Of a stretch of DNA of 64,000 nucleotides, positions 44,807 through 53,669 are shown piece by piece. How positions within the stretch are numbered: position 1 is the first letter of the stretch; every line of letters starts with the position of its first letter. The notes under the pieces were generated by a model, which did no database searches, was not told the origin of the DNA, and worked only from the letters and a program-made list of their open reading frames with translations. Source of the stretch: an uncultured Alphaproteobacteria bacterium (GTDB taxonomy: Bacteria > Pseudomonadota > Alphaproteobacteria > HIMB59 > GCA-002718135); NCBI GenBank assembly GCA_902615745.1, contig CACMQB010000007.1:1-64000 (forward strand), written 5' to 3'. Made by a program: the position numbers and the translations under genes.

Positions 44807-45814
44807 CTAAATTTTAACTAACATTTTACCTAAATTTTTACCATTCAGTAGATCTATAAATGCTTTTGGGGCATTTTCTATATTTTCATAAATTGTTTCT
44901 TTAAACTTTATTTTTCCTTCGGATAGCCAATTTTGCATATCAGTTTCAAAAGGCTCATTATCATTTTCATGATCAAAAATTAAAAAACCTTTTATAGTTA
45001 ATCTTTTTACTAATACGTGAGCCATATTTTTTAGTCCAGCAGGTGCAGAAGTTGAATTCATTTGAGATATTCTTCCACAAATAATAATTCTTCCAAAATT
45101 TTTCATTCGAAAAATTGCAGACTCTAAAAAATCACCTCCTACATTATCAAAGTATAAGTCAAATCCTTCAGGACAAATTTCTTTTAAGTGAACAACAAGG
45201 TTATCAATTTTTTTATAATTAAATGCTACATCAACATTTAATTCATTTTTTAACCAATCAACTTTTTCATCTGATCCAGTACTAGCATATACTTTGCATC
45301 CTAAATTTTTTGCAATTTGACAAACTGTTGAACCAACACTTCCACCTGCTGAAGATACAAGAATACTTTGTCCTTTTTGTATATTCCCATGATTAAAAAG
45401 ACCAATATATGCAGTTTGCCCTGTCATTCCTAAAGGCCCAAGATAAGTTTGCAATGGAAGATTGGAATTTTTTATTTTTTTTAAATCACCACCTTTGCAA
45501 ACGAAGTTATCTCTCATTCCTAAATTACTGAAAACAACATCTCCTTCTTTAAATTGTGAATCTTTTGATTTTTGGACTGACCCAATTGCATAGCCTTCCA
45601 TTTCCTCGCCTAGTAAAAAGGGTGGTTTATAATTTTTACGTTCTGTCATCCTTGCTCTCATATACGGATCAACAGATATCCATGAATTAAGAACATGAAT
45701 ATTATTTGTTTCATCTAATTCTAAAGTTTTAGATTTAATTTCAAAATCTTCTTCTTTAGGTAACCCAGTTGGTATATAATTTTTTAAAGCTACATATTTT
45801 GAGATTATTGTCAT
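44807..45814 (-). CDS. NADP-dependent MDR oxidoreductase (CurA/prostaglandin reductase type)
   Basis: This 335-residue medium-chain reductase without zinc ligands is of the double-bond reductase branch. Landmarks are PYMRARMTERKNY, GPLGMTGQTAYIGLF, the nucleotide loop SSAGGSVGSTVCQIAKNLGC and YFDNVGGDFLESAI. Relatives reduce alpha,beta-unsaturated ketones or acyl compounds with NADPH. It starts 2 bp after the carnitine dehydrogenase stop, so it is part of the carnitine operon, although carnitine-to-betaine conversion as known does not need it. Reduction of a crotonobetaine-like side compound is speculation. Confidence 0.9.
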   Translation of the reverse strand: MTIISKYVALKNYIPTGLPKEEDFEIKSKTLELDETNNIHVLNSWISVDPYMRARMTERKNYKPPFLLGEEMEGYAIGSVQKSKDSQFKEGDVVFSNLGMRDNFVCKGGDLKKIKNSNLPLQTYLGPLGMTGQTAYIGLFNHGNIQKGQSILVSSAGGSVGSTVCQIAKNLGCKVYASTGSDEKVDWLKNELNVDVAFNYKKIDNLVVHLKEICPEGFDLYFDNVGGDFLESAIFRMKNFGRIIICGRISQMNSTSAPAGLKNMAHVLVKRLTIKGFLIFDHENDNEPFETDMQNWLSEGKIKFKETIYENIENAPKAFIDLLNGKNLGKMLVKI

Positions 45815-45816
45815 AA

Positions 45817-46737
45817 TTATAATTTATATTTTTTCTTTAATTCTAGCAAATCTATTAAGAAATTATCTCTTATGTTACTTAAATCTTTTATAGAATGATT
45901 CTTTGATTGTTTTTTTGTGCCTTTAATGATTTTTTCTTTAAGTTTTTTTGTTAGTTTTGGAGATTTGAGTTTAGTCCATGGAAGCTTCAATGCTGGTCCA
46001 AACTGATCTAGCATATGTTTCATACCCATTTCTCCTCCCGCTAAGTGAAATGTCAAAAAAGTTCCCATTAGAGCCCATCTCATACCAGGACCATAAGATA
46101 TTGCTTCATCTAAATCTTTTGTTGAAGCATATCCATCATTTATAATATGTAAACCCTCTCTCCACAAAGCTTCTTGCAATCTATCAGATAAAAAGCCCGG
46201 TAATTCTTTTTCTACCAATAATGTTTTCATTTTAATTTTTTGATAAAATTTTTTTGCTTTATTAAAATATAAATTTGTAGTTTTTTTACCTTTTACAATT
46301 TCAACCAAAGGGAGAATATATACAGGGTTAAATGGATGAGCTATGATTAACCTTTTTGGATTAATACATTTTGATTGTAAATCTGATGGAAGTAAACCAG
46401 ATGAACTTGAGGCAATTATTGAATTTGAGGGTGAATATTTACTTATATTTTTTATAACATCTTTTTTTAAAGTTAATCGTTCGGGTATATTTTCCTGAAT
46501 TAAATCTGCATTTTTTACTGCTTCTTCAATACTGTCTACGATTTCAAAATTTTTGAAATTGATTTTTGTATTATATAATTTCTTTATAATTAAGTTTGTT
46601 CTTGTTATTTCTTCTTTTAGAAAATGTAATTGCTGAGAATTTTTATCAAATGCTTTGACTTTTATACCATTAGCGAGAAATCTAAGTATCCAGCCAGTAC
46701 CAATTACACCAGTTCCAATGACAGCAATATTTTTCAA
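45817..46737 (-). CDS. cdhA: L-carnitine dehydrogenase
   Basis: This 306-residue enzyme of the 3-hydroxyacyl-CoA dehydrogenase fold oxidises L-carnitine to 3-dehydrocarnitine with NAD+. The Rossmann motif AVIGTGVIGTGW is at the N-terminus. IQENIPERLTLKK, SSSSGLLPSDLQ and AHPFNPVYILPLVEIV are shared with the wider family, while LQEALWREGLHIINDGYAS and GPGMRWALMGTFLTFHLAGG point to carnitine dehydrogenase. The start is TTG one base after the BKACE stop. With cdhC and cdhB it completes carnitine to glycine betaine. Some other quaternary-ammonium 3-hydroxy acid remains possible. Confidence 0.88.
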   Translation of the reverse strand: MKNIAVIGTGVIGTGWILRFLANGIKVKAFDKNSQQLHFLKEEITRTNLIIKKLYNTKINFKNFEIVDSIEEAVKNADLIQENIPERLTLKKDVIKNISKYSPSNSIIASSSSGLLPSDLQSKCINPKRLIIAHPFNPVYILPLVEIVKGKKTTNLYFNKAKKFYQKIKMKTLLVEKELPGFLSDRLQEALWREGLHIINDGYASTKDLDEAISYGPGMRWALMGTFLTFHLAGGEMGMKHMLDQFGPALKLPWTKLKSPKLTKKLKEKIIKGTKKQSKNHSIKDLSNIRDNFLIDLLELKKKYKL

Positions 46738-46738
46738 A

Positions 46739-47629
46739 TTAAAAATGTTTTTTTAGTTTTAATTTCTCTCTTGTTTGTTGTGGAGATAAAATAGACGCTC
46801 CCATATCTTCAACAATACATCTTGCCTTTTCAACCAACTGTGCATTTGATGCAAAAACTCCTTTTTTTAAATAAAGATTGTCTTCAAGTCCTACACGAAC
46901 ATTTCCTCCCAAAATAACTGCCTGTGCAGCCATAGGCATTTGTGATCTTCCTATTCCAAATCCAGACCAAATACCTTCAGAAGGTACCATTTCAGCCATA
47001 GCTTTCATTGCGCTCGTTGTTGCAGGTGATCCCCAAGGTATGCCAAGGCATATTTGATAAAAAGGAGGACCATCAATTAAACCTTCTTTATATAGTTGGT
47101 TAGCAAACCATAAGTGACCCATTTCAAAAGCTTCCATTTCCGGTTTCACTCCAAGCTCCTGCATTTTTTTTGCTGCAGTTCTTAGTTGTATCGGTGTATG
47201 AATAAAAGTCATGTTTGAGTCACCAAAATTTAGTGAGCCGCAATCTAAAGTACAAATTTCAGGTAATAACTCTTCAACATGTTCTAATCTGCTTAATGCA
47301 TCGATCATATCAGTATTTGCTCCCACTGGATTTAAAGGATCTTTCCCTGTTCCAACTTCAAAATCACCACCCATACCTGTAGTAAAATTTAAAACTACAT
47401 CAGTTTCAGAGGAGCGAATTCTATCTGCCACTTCTTTATAATAACTTAAATTTCTAGAAGGTTTGCCATCAGGCTCCCTTACATGTACATGAGCTATTGC
47501 TGCACCCGCTTTGGCAGCTTCAATTGAAGCATCAGCAATTTGTTTTGGTGTTATGGGTAATTCAGGATGCTTGCCTGCTGTATCACCAGATCCAGTAACG
47601 GCACACGAAATTATTACTTCATTATTCAT
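46739..47629 (-). CDS. cdhC: 3-dehydrocarnitine cleavage enzyme (BKACE/DUF849 family)
   Basis: This 296-residue beta-keto acid cleavage enzyme, in the carnitine context, would convert 3-dehydrocarnitine and acetyl-CoA to betainyl-CoA and acetoacetate. The zinc-site motif [16 protein letters not shown] is visible near residue 48, with [30 protein letters not shown] and the glycine-rich [21 protein letters not shown] members differ in substrate; adjacency to cdhA and cdhB supports dehydrocarnitine. Its start lies only 42 bp from the divergent cdhB start, leaving little room for two promoters. Confidence 0.9.
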   Translation of the reverse strand: MNNEVIISCAVTGSGDTAGKHPELPITPKQIADASIEAAKAGAAIAHVHVREPDGKPSRNLSYYKEVADRIRSSETDVVLNFTTGMGGDFEVGTGKDPLNPVGANTDMIDALSRLEHVEELLPEICTLDCGSLNFGDSNMTFIHTPIQLRTAAKKMQELGVKPEMEAFEMGHLWFANQLYKEGLIDGPPFYQICLGIPWGSPATTSAMKAMAEMVPSEGIWSGFGIGRSQMPMAAQAVILGGNVRVGLEDNLYLKKGVFASNAQLVEKARCIVEDMGASILSPQQTREKLKLKKHF

Positions 47630-47671
47630 TATTTTAAACTACTATATTTTTTGAATTAATAAAGAAAAACA

Positions 47672-48139
47672 ATGAAGATATATTTAAATTCAGGAAGAGT
47701 AAAAAAAGAATGGACCGATTACAATGGTCATATGAATTTGGCATTTTATATTCATCTTTTTGATGCTGGATGGGAAGTTCTTTTACAAAAATTTAATATG
47801 GGAGAAACTTCTGCAAAAACAGAGAAGAAAACTACTTTTGCCGTAGAGTCACACACAACTTATGACAAAGAAGTGAAAGAGGGTGATGAAGTAGATATTA
47901 ATTTATTATTTCTTGATAGGGATAAAAAAAGATTAATTTATAAATTAGAAATGACACATAAACTTGAAGGTTACAGAGCAGCAACAACAGAGGTTTGTTC
48001 TTTGTATGTTGATTTAAATGTTAGAAAAGTTTCTGAATTAGAATTAGAAAAGCAAAAAGATATAGATAAATTTATTCAAGAAAATAAAAATAATTTTGAT
48101 CCAGGTAACCTTACACTAATCAATAAGCTAAAAAAATAA
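47672..48139 (+). CDS. cdhB: Betainyl-CoA thioesterase (hot-dog fold)
   Basis: This 155-residue 4HBT-type thioesterase has the motif WTDYNGHMNLAFYIHLFDAGW near residue 14. Divergently transcribed from the BKACE gene, it is best read as the enzyme that hydrolyses betainyl-CoA to glycine betaine and CoA, completing the carnitine branch. Specificity is inferred from context; hot-dog thioesterases are hard to assign from sequence. It ends exactly where the convergent HD-domain gene ends, the stops reading TAATTA. Confidence 0.82.
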   Translation: MKIYLNSGRVKKEWTDYNGHMNLAFYIHLFDAGWEVLLQKFNMGETSAKTEKKTTFAVESHTTYDKEVKEGDEVDINLLFLDRDKKRLIYKLEMTHKLEGYRAATTEVCSLYVDLNVRKVSELELEKQKDIDKFIQENKNNFDPGNLTLINKLKK

Positions 48140-48703
48140 TTATAAATTTCTATAAGGTGTTCTATTGAATATTCTTTGAACCATTGGAACAAATTCTTTT
48201 AGTGGAATTGTATCATAATTTGGATCAAATGATGCTTGATCCCATCTTTCACAAAAATCTATAGTGTCTTTAAAGAATTCATGACCTTTGAATTTATCTC
48301 TTAGATTTCTATCTTTTCCATAATAATGATTATAGTAATAGGCTTGAAATAAACCGTGTTGTTCTACAATCCATCTTGTCTTTTCAGACACAAAGGGTTT
48401 TAATACCGCAGCTGCAAGTTCAGAATGATTAAGAGGTGCAATTTCATCACCTATATCATGCAATAAGGAGGCTACCACCATTTCTTCAGAAGCTTGTTCA
48501 CGTAACGCCCTTGATGCAGTTTGAAGAGAATGTTCTAATCTAGATACCTTATAGCCACCCAAAGAATTGTCTAAACTTTCTAGCACTCTTACTATTCTAT
48601 CAGCTGTACCTTCAATGAATTTATCTTCAAAATTAGCAAGAAGTTCATAATCCTCTTTATCACCATGTTTCATTTCAGTGAATTTTACTTCATCTTTAGA
48701 CAT
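48140..48703 (-). CDS. HD-domain protein with full di-iron ligand set (possible PhnZ/TmpB-like oxygenase)
   Basis: This 187-residue HD-fold protein (from the ATG at 48703; an ATG at 48718 would add five residues) has six metal-ligand positions in order: His58, His82-Asp83 (LLHDIGD), His93, His116 (EQHGLFQ) and Asp155 (ERWDQ). This H-HD-H-H-D pattern fits both di-iron HD hydrolases and mixed-valent di-iron oxygenases such as PhnZ and TmpB, which release phosphate from aminoethylphosphonates. The Tyr/Glu substrate lid spacing that I recall for PhnZ is not evident. Lying next to carnitine and betaine genes, a quaternary-ammonium substrate is worth testing. Confidence 0.8.
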   Translation of the reverse strand: MSKDEVKFTEMKHGDKEDYELLANFEDKFIEGTADRIVRVLESLDNSLGGYKVSRLEHSLQTASRALREQASEEMVVASLLHDIGDEIAPLNHSELAAAVLKPFVSEKTRWIVEQHGLFQAYYYNHYYGKDRNLRDKFKGHEFFKDTIDFCERWDQASFDPNYDTIPLKEFVPMVQRIFNRTPYRNL

Positions 48704-48731
48704 GAAATAATTATACATATTTTTAAATTTT

Positions 48732-49715
48732 ATGAAACTAATTCCTGAATGGCATGAACACCAATATTGTTTGATTGCTTGGCCATGTAATAAAGATCTT
48801 TATGGTAAAATTATTAATAAGGCTAGAGATGAAGTTGCAAATGTAATTAATGAAATTGCAAAAACTGAGCAGGTTATTGTTTTGTCAAATAAAGAAGACA
48901 TTAATGAAATTCAAAATAAAACTGATCATAAAAATATAGATATTATAGAATGTAAATTAGATGATTCTTGGATGCGAGATATTGCACCAATTTTTTATAA
49001 CGAAGATGAAAAATTAAAATCAATTAGTTTTGAATTTAATGGTTATGGAAAGTATCCAGATTATTTAAATGATAATAAAATATCAAAATTTATTTCAAAC
49101 TATTTAAATATCCCAACAAAAACTTCTGACTTAGTCATTGAAGGAGGAGCAATAACTTATGATGATAAAAGAAATTTATTTAGCACTAAAAATGTAATAT
49201 TTAATAAAAATAGAAAACAAAAACATAATAGTGAATATATTATTAAAGAATTAAAGCTCTTGTTTGACTTAAATTATATTTTTTTATTTGAAAATGGACT
49301 AATGGAGGATGATACAGATGGTCATGTCGATAATTTATTATGCCCGATAGGAAAAAATCAATATTTAATTGCCACAACTCACAAATTAGATCCTAATTAT
49401 GAAATATTAAAAAAAAACAAAGCTGATCTTATTAAATTTTTTAGAAATACTAATCAGGCATTTGATTTAATTGAAGTTCCTTTACCTACAAGAAAAAAGA
49501 TTAATAATAAGAATATTATTAGTTCATATATAAATTTCTATTTCAGTAAAAATAAAATTATCTTACCTAAATTTAATGTTAAGGAAGATAATGAGGTAAA
49601 ATTAACTTTTGAAAAGTTATTCCCAAATCGAGAAATTATGATGTTGGAAACAGAAAATATAAATTATGGTGGTGGAAATATTCATTGTATAACAATGAAT
49701 GTACCAAAAATATGA
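48732..49715 (+). CDS. aguA: Agmatine deiminase
   Basis: This 327-residue guanidino-modifying enzyme converts agmatine to N-carbamoylputrescine and ammonia. Conserved features are PEWHEHQYCLIAWP at the N-terminus, DDSWMRDIAP, VIEGGAITYD, DDTDGHVDN with the catalytic His/Asp, and the nucleophile Cys319 in YGGGNIHCITMNVP. It overlaps aguB by 4 bp (ATGA), an arrangement that makes putrescine from agmatine without urea. Its start is divergent from the HD-domain gene with only about 28 bp between. Confidence 0.95.
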   Translation: MKLIPEWHEHQYCLIAWPCNKDLYGKIINKARDEVANVINEIAKTEQVIVLSNKEDINEIQNKTDHKNIDIIECKLDDSWMRDIAPIFYNEDEKLKSISFEFNGYGKYPDYLNDNKISKFISNYLNIPTKTSDLVIEGGAITYDDKRNLFSTKNVIFNKNRKQKHNSEYIIKELKLLFDLNYIFLFENGLMEDDTDGHVDNLLCPIGKNQYLIATTHKLDPNYEILKKNKADLIKFFRNTNQAFDLIEVPLPTRKKINNKNIISSYINFYFSKNKIILPKFNVKEDNEVKLTFEKLFPNREIMMLETENINYGGGNIHCITMNVPKI

Positions 49716-50569
49716 AAGTAAAAGTAGCAACATCACAATTCAAGGCTCTTAAAGGAGACTTTGACGCTAATTTAAATAAAGCAATTAGTTTAGTTGAAAA
49801 AGCTTCAAATGAAAATGTTGATATTTTACTTCTGCAAGAATTATTTCAAGATTATTATTTTTGTTCAACAAAAAATGATCAATTTTTTGATCTTGCAATT
49901 GATTTTCCTTCCCATCCAATGTTCGAAAAATTATCTAATATTTGTAAAGATAAAAAGATTTCATTACCAATTAGTTTTTTTCAAAAAAAAGAAAATAAGT
50001 TTTTTAACTCTCTAATTATGATTGATTCTTTTGGTAAATTAAGTGAAGTTTACAATAAATCTCACATCCCTGAAGGGCCTGGATATAATGAGAAGTATTA
50101 TTTTGAAAAAGGCAACACAGGTTTTATGGTTTTTGACACCCCTCTGGCAAAAGTTGGCTGTGCAATTTGTTGGGATCAGTGGTTTCCTGAATGTGCAAGA
50201 ATACTAACGTTGAAAGGTGCAGATTTAATTTTATACCCATCAGCAATTGGCTCTGAGCCGCACATGCCTGAATTAAATTCGAAGGATCATTGGATTAATA
50301 CAATGGTAGGACATGCTGCTGCAAATCAAATCCCTATAATAACCTCGAATAGAATAGGGAAGGAGGTCGAAGCTGATATTGAATTAAATTTTTATGGTAA
50401 TTCTTTTATACTGGATCATCTTGGAAATGTAATAAATCGTATGAATGATAAGGATGAGGGAATAATAACTGCAACTTTAGATTTGTTAATTTCAAGAGAA
50501 TATAGAAAATTATGGGGTAACTTTCGAGACAGAAGGCCTGATCTATATAAAAAAATTCTCGATTTTTAA
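49712..50569 (+). CDS. aguB: N-carbamoylputrescine amidase
   Basis: This 285-residue nitrilase-superfamily amidase releases putrescine, CO2 and ammonia. The catalytic triad is Glu43 (LLLQELFQD), Lys116 (YNKSHIPEG) and Cys153 (GCAICWDQWFPECARI). HHVAANR-type plant/bacterial AguB features appear as GHAAANQIPIITSNRIG. I start at the ATG at 49712, which overlaps the aguA stop; the longer reading lies inside aguA. A transporter operon for polyamines follows 40 bp later with its own strong ribosome binding site. Confidence 0.95.
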   Translation: MKVKVATSQFKALKGDFDANLNKAISLVEKASNENVDILLLQELFQDYYFCSTKNDQFFDLAIDFPSHPMFEKLSNICKDKKISLPISFFQKKENKFFNSLIMIDSFGKLSEVYNKSHIPEGPGYNEKYYFEKGNTGFMVFDTPLAKVGCAICWDQWFPECARILTLKGADLILYPSAIGSEPHMPELNSKDHWINTMVGHAAANQIPIITSNRIGKEVEADIELNFYGNSFILDHLGNVINRMNDKDEGIITATLDLLISREYRKLWGNFRDRRPDLYKKILDF

Positions 50570-50609
50570 TTTATTTTATTTAATGTAATTTTTATTTAGG
50601 AGGGGAATA

Positions 50610-51662
50610 ATGCTTAAGTATTTTATATCTCTATTACTTTTAATTTCTTTTTCAGCTCAGGCTAAAGAAGAATTATTTATTTACAATTGGTCTGACTATA
50701 TTGCTGAAGATACAATTGAAAATTTCGAAAATGAATTTGGCATTGATGTAACTTATGATGTGTTTGATTCAAACGAAGTTCTTGAAGCTAAACTTTTAGC
50801 TGGTGGTTCAGGTTATGATATTGTGGTGCCTTCAGGCTCTTTTTTAGAAAATCAAATCAAGGCTGGAGTTTTTCAAAAACTTGATAAGGCTCAACTTTCA
50901 AACATTGGTAATTTAGATCCCGATGTACTAGCAAAAATTGATGCACATGATCCAGGAGGTCAATACTCGATAAATTATATGTATGGTACTACAGGTATTG
51001 GCTATAATACTGATAAAGTTGATGAAAATGATATTACAAGTTGGAGCATTTTGTTTGATCCAGCTATTGCATCAAAATATGCAGATTGTGGAATCGCAAT
51101 GTTAGATGCTCCTACAGAGGTTATGGAAATCGCTTTAAAATACGTTGGAAAAGATCCTTATACAGAGGATGAGAAAGATTATGAGGTTGCTCTTGAAATG
51201 TTACAGCAAATAAGACCTTACATAAGATATTTTGATTCTTCTCAATATATCGATGATTTAGCAAATGGAGAGATCTGTTTAACTATGGGTTGGTCAGGTG
51301 ACGTTTTTCTAGCTGCAGATGAAGCTGCAGATGGAGTAGAGGCTTGGTACTCAATTCCATCTGAAGGAACTGTAATATGGTTTGATATGATGGCTATTCC
51401 AGCTGATGCAAAAAATGTTGAGAATGCACACAAATTTATAAATTATATTTTAAGACCTCAAGTTGCTGCTGATATTACAAATTACGTTTGGTATTCAAAT
51501 CCAAATAAAGCAGCCAATGAACTAGTTGATCCTGAAATTTTTGAAGATCCTGCTATTTATCCAGATGAAGCAACTTTAAGTATGCTTTTTGCTGATACTG
51601 CAGACTCTCCGAAAAAATCTAAATTATCAACTAAATATTTTAATAAGTTTAAAGCAAATTAA
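50610..51662 (+). CDS. potF: Putrescine/spermidine ABC transporter substrate-binding protein
   Basis: This 350-residue periplasmic protein has a signal peptide (LLLLISFSAQA) followed by EELFIYNWSDYIAEDTIENF, the standard PotD/PotF start. YDVFDSNEVLEAKLLAGGSGYDIVVPSG is seen in two adjoining parts, with INYMYGTTGIGYN and the acidic ligand pocket residues in the C-terminal lobe. A strong AGGAGGGG sequence precedes the ATG. The order binding protein-ATPase-permease-permease matches potFGHI. A perfect 12-bp hairpin follows the gene. Confidence 0.93.
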   Translation: MLKYFISLLLLISFSAQAKEELFIYNWSDYIAEDTIENFENEFGIDVTYDVFDSNEVLEAKLLAGGSGYDIVVPSGSFLENQIKAGVFQKLDKAQLSNIGNLDPDVLAKIDAHDPGGQYSINYMYGTTGIGYNTDKVDENDITSWSILFDPAIASKYADCGIAMLDAPTEVMEIALKYVGKDPYTEDEKDYEVALEMLQQIRPYIRYFDSSQYIDDLANGEICLTMGWSGDVFLAADEAADGVEAWYSIPSEGTVIWFDMMAIPADAKNVENAHKFINYILRPQVAADITNYVWYSNPNKAANELVDPEIFEDPAIYPDEATLSMLFADTADSPKKSKLSTKYFNKFKAN

Positions 51663-51678
51663 AAAATATACTTCATTT

Positions 51679-51706
51679 CAGCACTAATATATTAATATTA
51701 GTGCTG
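51679..51706 (+). terminator. Perfect 12-bp hairpin between potF and potG
   Basis: CAGCACTAATAT (51679-51690) and ATATTAGTGCTG (51695-51706) pair completely around a 4-nt loop, 17 bp after the potF stop and 8 bp before the potG ATG. Only ATTT follows, so it is probably an attenuator or mRNA-end stabiliser favouring binding-protein expression. It could also mask potG initiation. Confidence 0.65.
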
Positions 51707-51713
51707 ATTTAAG

Positions 51714-52781
51714 ATGGATAATAATTTTCTTGTAATTGAAAATATTTCTAAATCCTTTGGAGATAACAAAGTTTTAGAAAATATTAATTTAAATATTTCA
51801 AAATCTGAATTTTTTGGTCTCTTAGGATCTTCGGGTTCAGGCAAAACTACATTACTAAGAATACTAGGTGGATTTGAGAAGCCAGATACAGGACGTGTAA
51901 TACTCGACGGAATGGACATAACAAACCTTGAACCTTTTGATAGACCATTAAACTATATGTTTCAATCGTATGCTCTATTTCCTCACTTAAACGTATTTAA
52001 TAATTTAGCTTTTGGAATAAAAGAAAATTTTACCCAAAAAGAAATTGAAATAAATGTAAGAAATATTGCTGAACTTTTATCTATTGAACATTTATTAAAT
52101 AGAAGAATTAAGCAACTATCAGGCGGAGAGCAGCAAAGAGTTGCCCTTGGAAGGTGCTTAATAAAAAAACCTAAGTTATTATTATTAGATGAGCCTCTTG
52201 CAGCACTAGATAAAAAACTAAGATCAAAAACACAATTAGAGTTAACAACACTCCAAAAGAAATTAAAAATTACGTTTGTTTTTGTCACCCATGATCAGGA
52301 AGAGGCAATGTCCTTATCTGATAGAATGGCAATAATGAAGAATGGTCTTATTTTGGAATGTTCTAGCCCTGAAGAGATTTATGAAAATCCTAAAAGTCTT
52401 TATACTGCCAATTTTATAGGCATTGCAAATATAATTGAGATTTACAAAAAAGATGAAAATTTTTATTCTGATGATTTAGGTATAAATTTTAAATTAAACA
52501 AAGAATTAAAAAATACAAAAACAAATATTTTACTAAGACCAGAGAAAATAAAAATACAATCAATCAATAATTTGAAAACAAGTTCATTTAATTCCTTTTG
52601 TGGAGAAATTTTAGAAAAATCATATTTGGGAAGCTTTACACGTTATGAAATTAAAATTAAAAATATGATAATTTCAGTTTTAGATCAGAATTTTAACTCC
52701 AACTCAAATTATAATTTCCCAAAAGGGGAGAAAGTCATTTGTAGTTGGGAAAGTGAATCAATTAAGGTTTTAGAGGATTAA
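51714..52781 (+). CDS. potG: Polyamine ABC transporter ATP-binding protein
   Basis: This 355-residue ABC ATPase has Walker A GSSGSGKTT, Q-loop FQSYALFPHL, signature LSGGEQQR, Walker B LLLLDEPLAALD and the H-loop FVTHDQEEAMSLSDR. A C-terminal TOBE-type regulatory domain runs from about residue 240 (ANIIEIYK, LLRPEKIKI). The PotA/PotG branch is supported by the polyamine-type binding protein and permeases around it. potH starts on the next base after the stop. Confidence 0.95.
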   Translation: MDNNFLVIENISKSFGDNKVLENINLNISKSEFFGLLGSSGSGKTTLLRILGGFEKPDTGRVILDGMDITNLEPFDRPLNYMFQSYALFPHLNVFNNLAFGIKENFTQKEIEINVRNIAELLSIEHLLNRRIKQLSGGEQQRVALGRCLIKKPKLLLLDEPLAALDKKLRSKTQLELTTLQKKLKITFVFVTHDQEEAMSLSDRMAIMKNGLILECSSPEEIYENPKSLYTANFIGIANIIEIYKKDENFYSDDLGINFKLNKELKNTKTNILLRPEKIKIQSINNLKTSSFNSFCGEILEKSYLGSFTRYEIKIKNMIISVLDQNFNSNSNYNFPKGEKVICSWESESIKVLED

Positions 52782-53669
52782 TTGAAAAATAAATTATTTG
52801 AAAAATATTTTGTTTTTAGTCCTTATTTTTGGCTTGTTCTATTTTTTTTTATACCATTAGCTATAATTTTTAAAATATCAATTTCGGTATCAGAATGGGG
52901 GATGCCTCCTTATCAAGATATTTTTCTTTTTGATAATGGATTTAAGATCAATACTACATTTGAAAACTATGTTTATATATTCAGTGATTATTACTACATT
53001 GGATCTTTTGTAAACTCTTTGATACTAGCTCTAATATCTACTTTTTTTTGTTTACTTATTGGGTTCCCATTAGCTTTTTATATTGCGACTTCAAATATCA
53101 GATTAAGAAATATCCTATTAGTTTTAGTAGTTATTCCATTTTGGTCATCATTTTTATTAAGAGTATATGCATGGAAAATAATTTTACAGAATAATGGAAT
53201 TTTAAATGTAATACTTCTAAACCTAGGCATAACATCAGAACCACTTCAATTATTATACAACCAATATGCTGTCATCATGGGAATTGTATACACTTATTTA
53301 CCTTTGATGATTTTACCACTCTATGGATACTTAAATAAATTTGACTTAAATTTAATTGAAGCATCAAAAGATTTAGGATTAAATCGTATTAAAACCTTTT
53401 TTAAAGTTATTCTTCCTTTGTCTGTTCCAGGAATTGTTGCTGGATCTTTATTAGTTTTTATACCTGTTGTTGGAGAATTTATTATACCTGAAATGTTAGG
53501 TGGTAGTGATAGATTGTATTATGGAAAAATATTATGGGAGGAATTCTTTGTTAATAGAAATTGGCCCGGTGCTAGTGCTTTAGCTTTTAGTGGAATTATT
53601 ATTTTGGTTTTACCAATTGTTATTTTTCAAATACTTTATTCGCGTTGGAGTCAAAAAAATGAAATCTAG
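52782..53669 (+). CDS. potH: Polyamine ABC transporter permease
   Basis: This 295-residue inner-membrane permease with about six helices has the conserved cytoplasmic loop EASKDLGLNRIKTFFKVILPLSVPG (the EAA motif, given here as two adjacent stretches) and the family segment SSFLLRVYAWKIIL. GEFIIPEMLGG is diagnostic for PotB/PotH. The start is TTG at 52782, immediately after the potG stop. It overlaps potI by 11 bp. Confidence 0.94.
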   Translation: MKNKLFEKYFVFSPYFWLVLFFFIPLAIIFKISISVSEWGMPPYQDIFLFDNGFKINTTFENYVYIFSDYYYIGSFVNSLILALISTFFCLLIGFPLAFYIATSNIRLRNILLVLVVIPFWSSFLLRVYAWKIILQNNGILNVILLNLGITSEPLQLLYNQYAVIMGIVYTYLPLMILPLYGYLNKFDLNLIEASKDLGLNRIKTFFKVILPLSVPGIVAGSLLVFIPVVGEFIIPEMLGGSDRLYYGKILWEEFFVNRNWPGASALAFSGIIILVLPIVIFQILYSRWSQKNEI

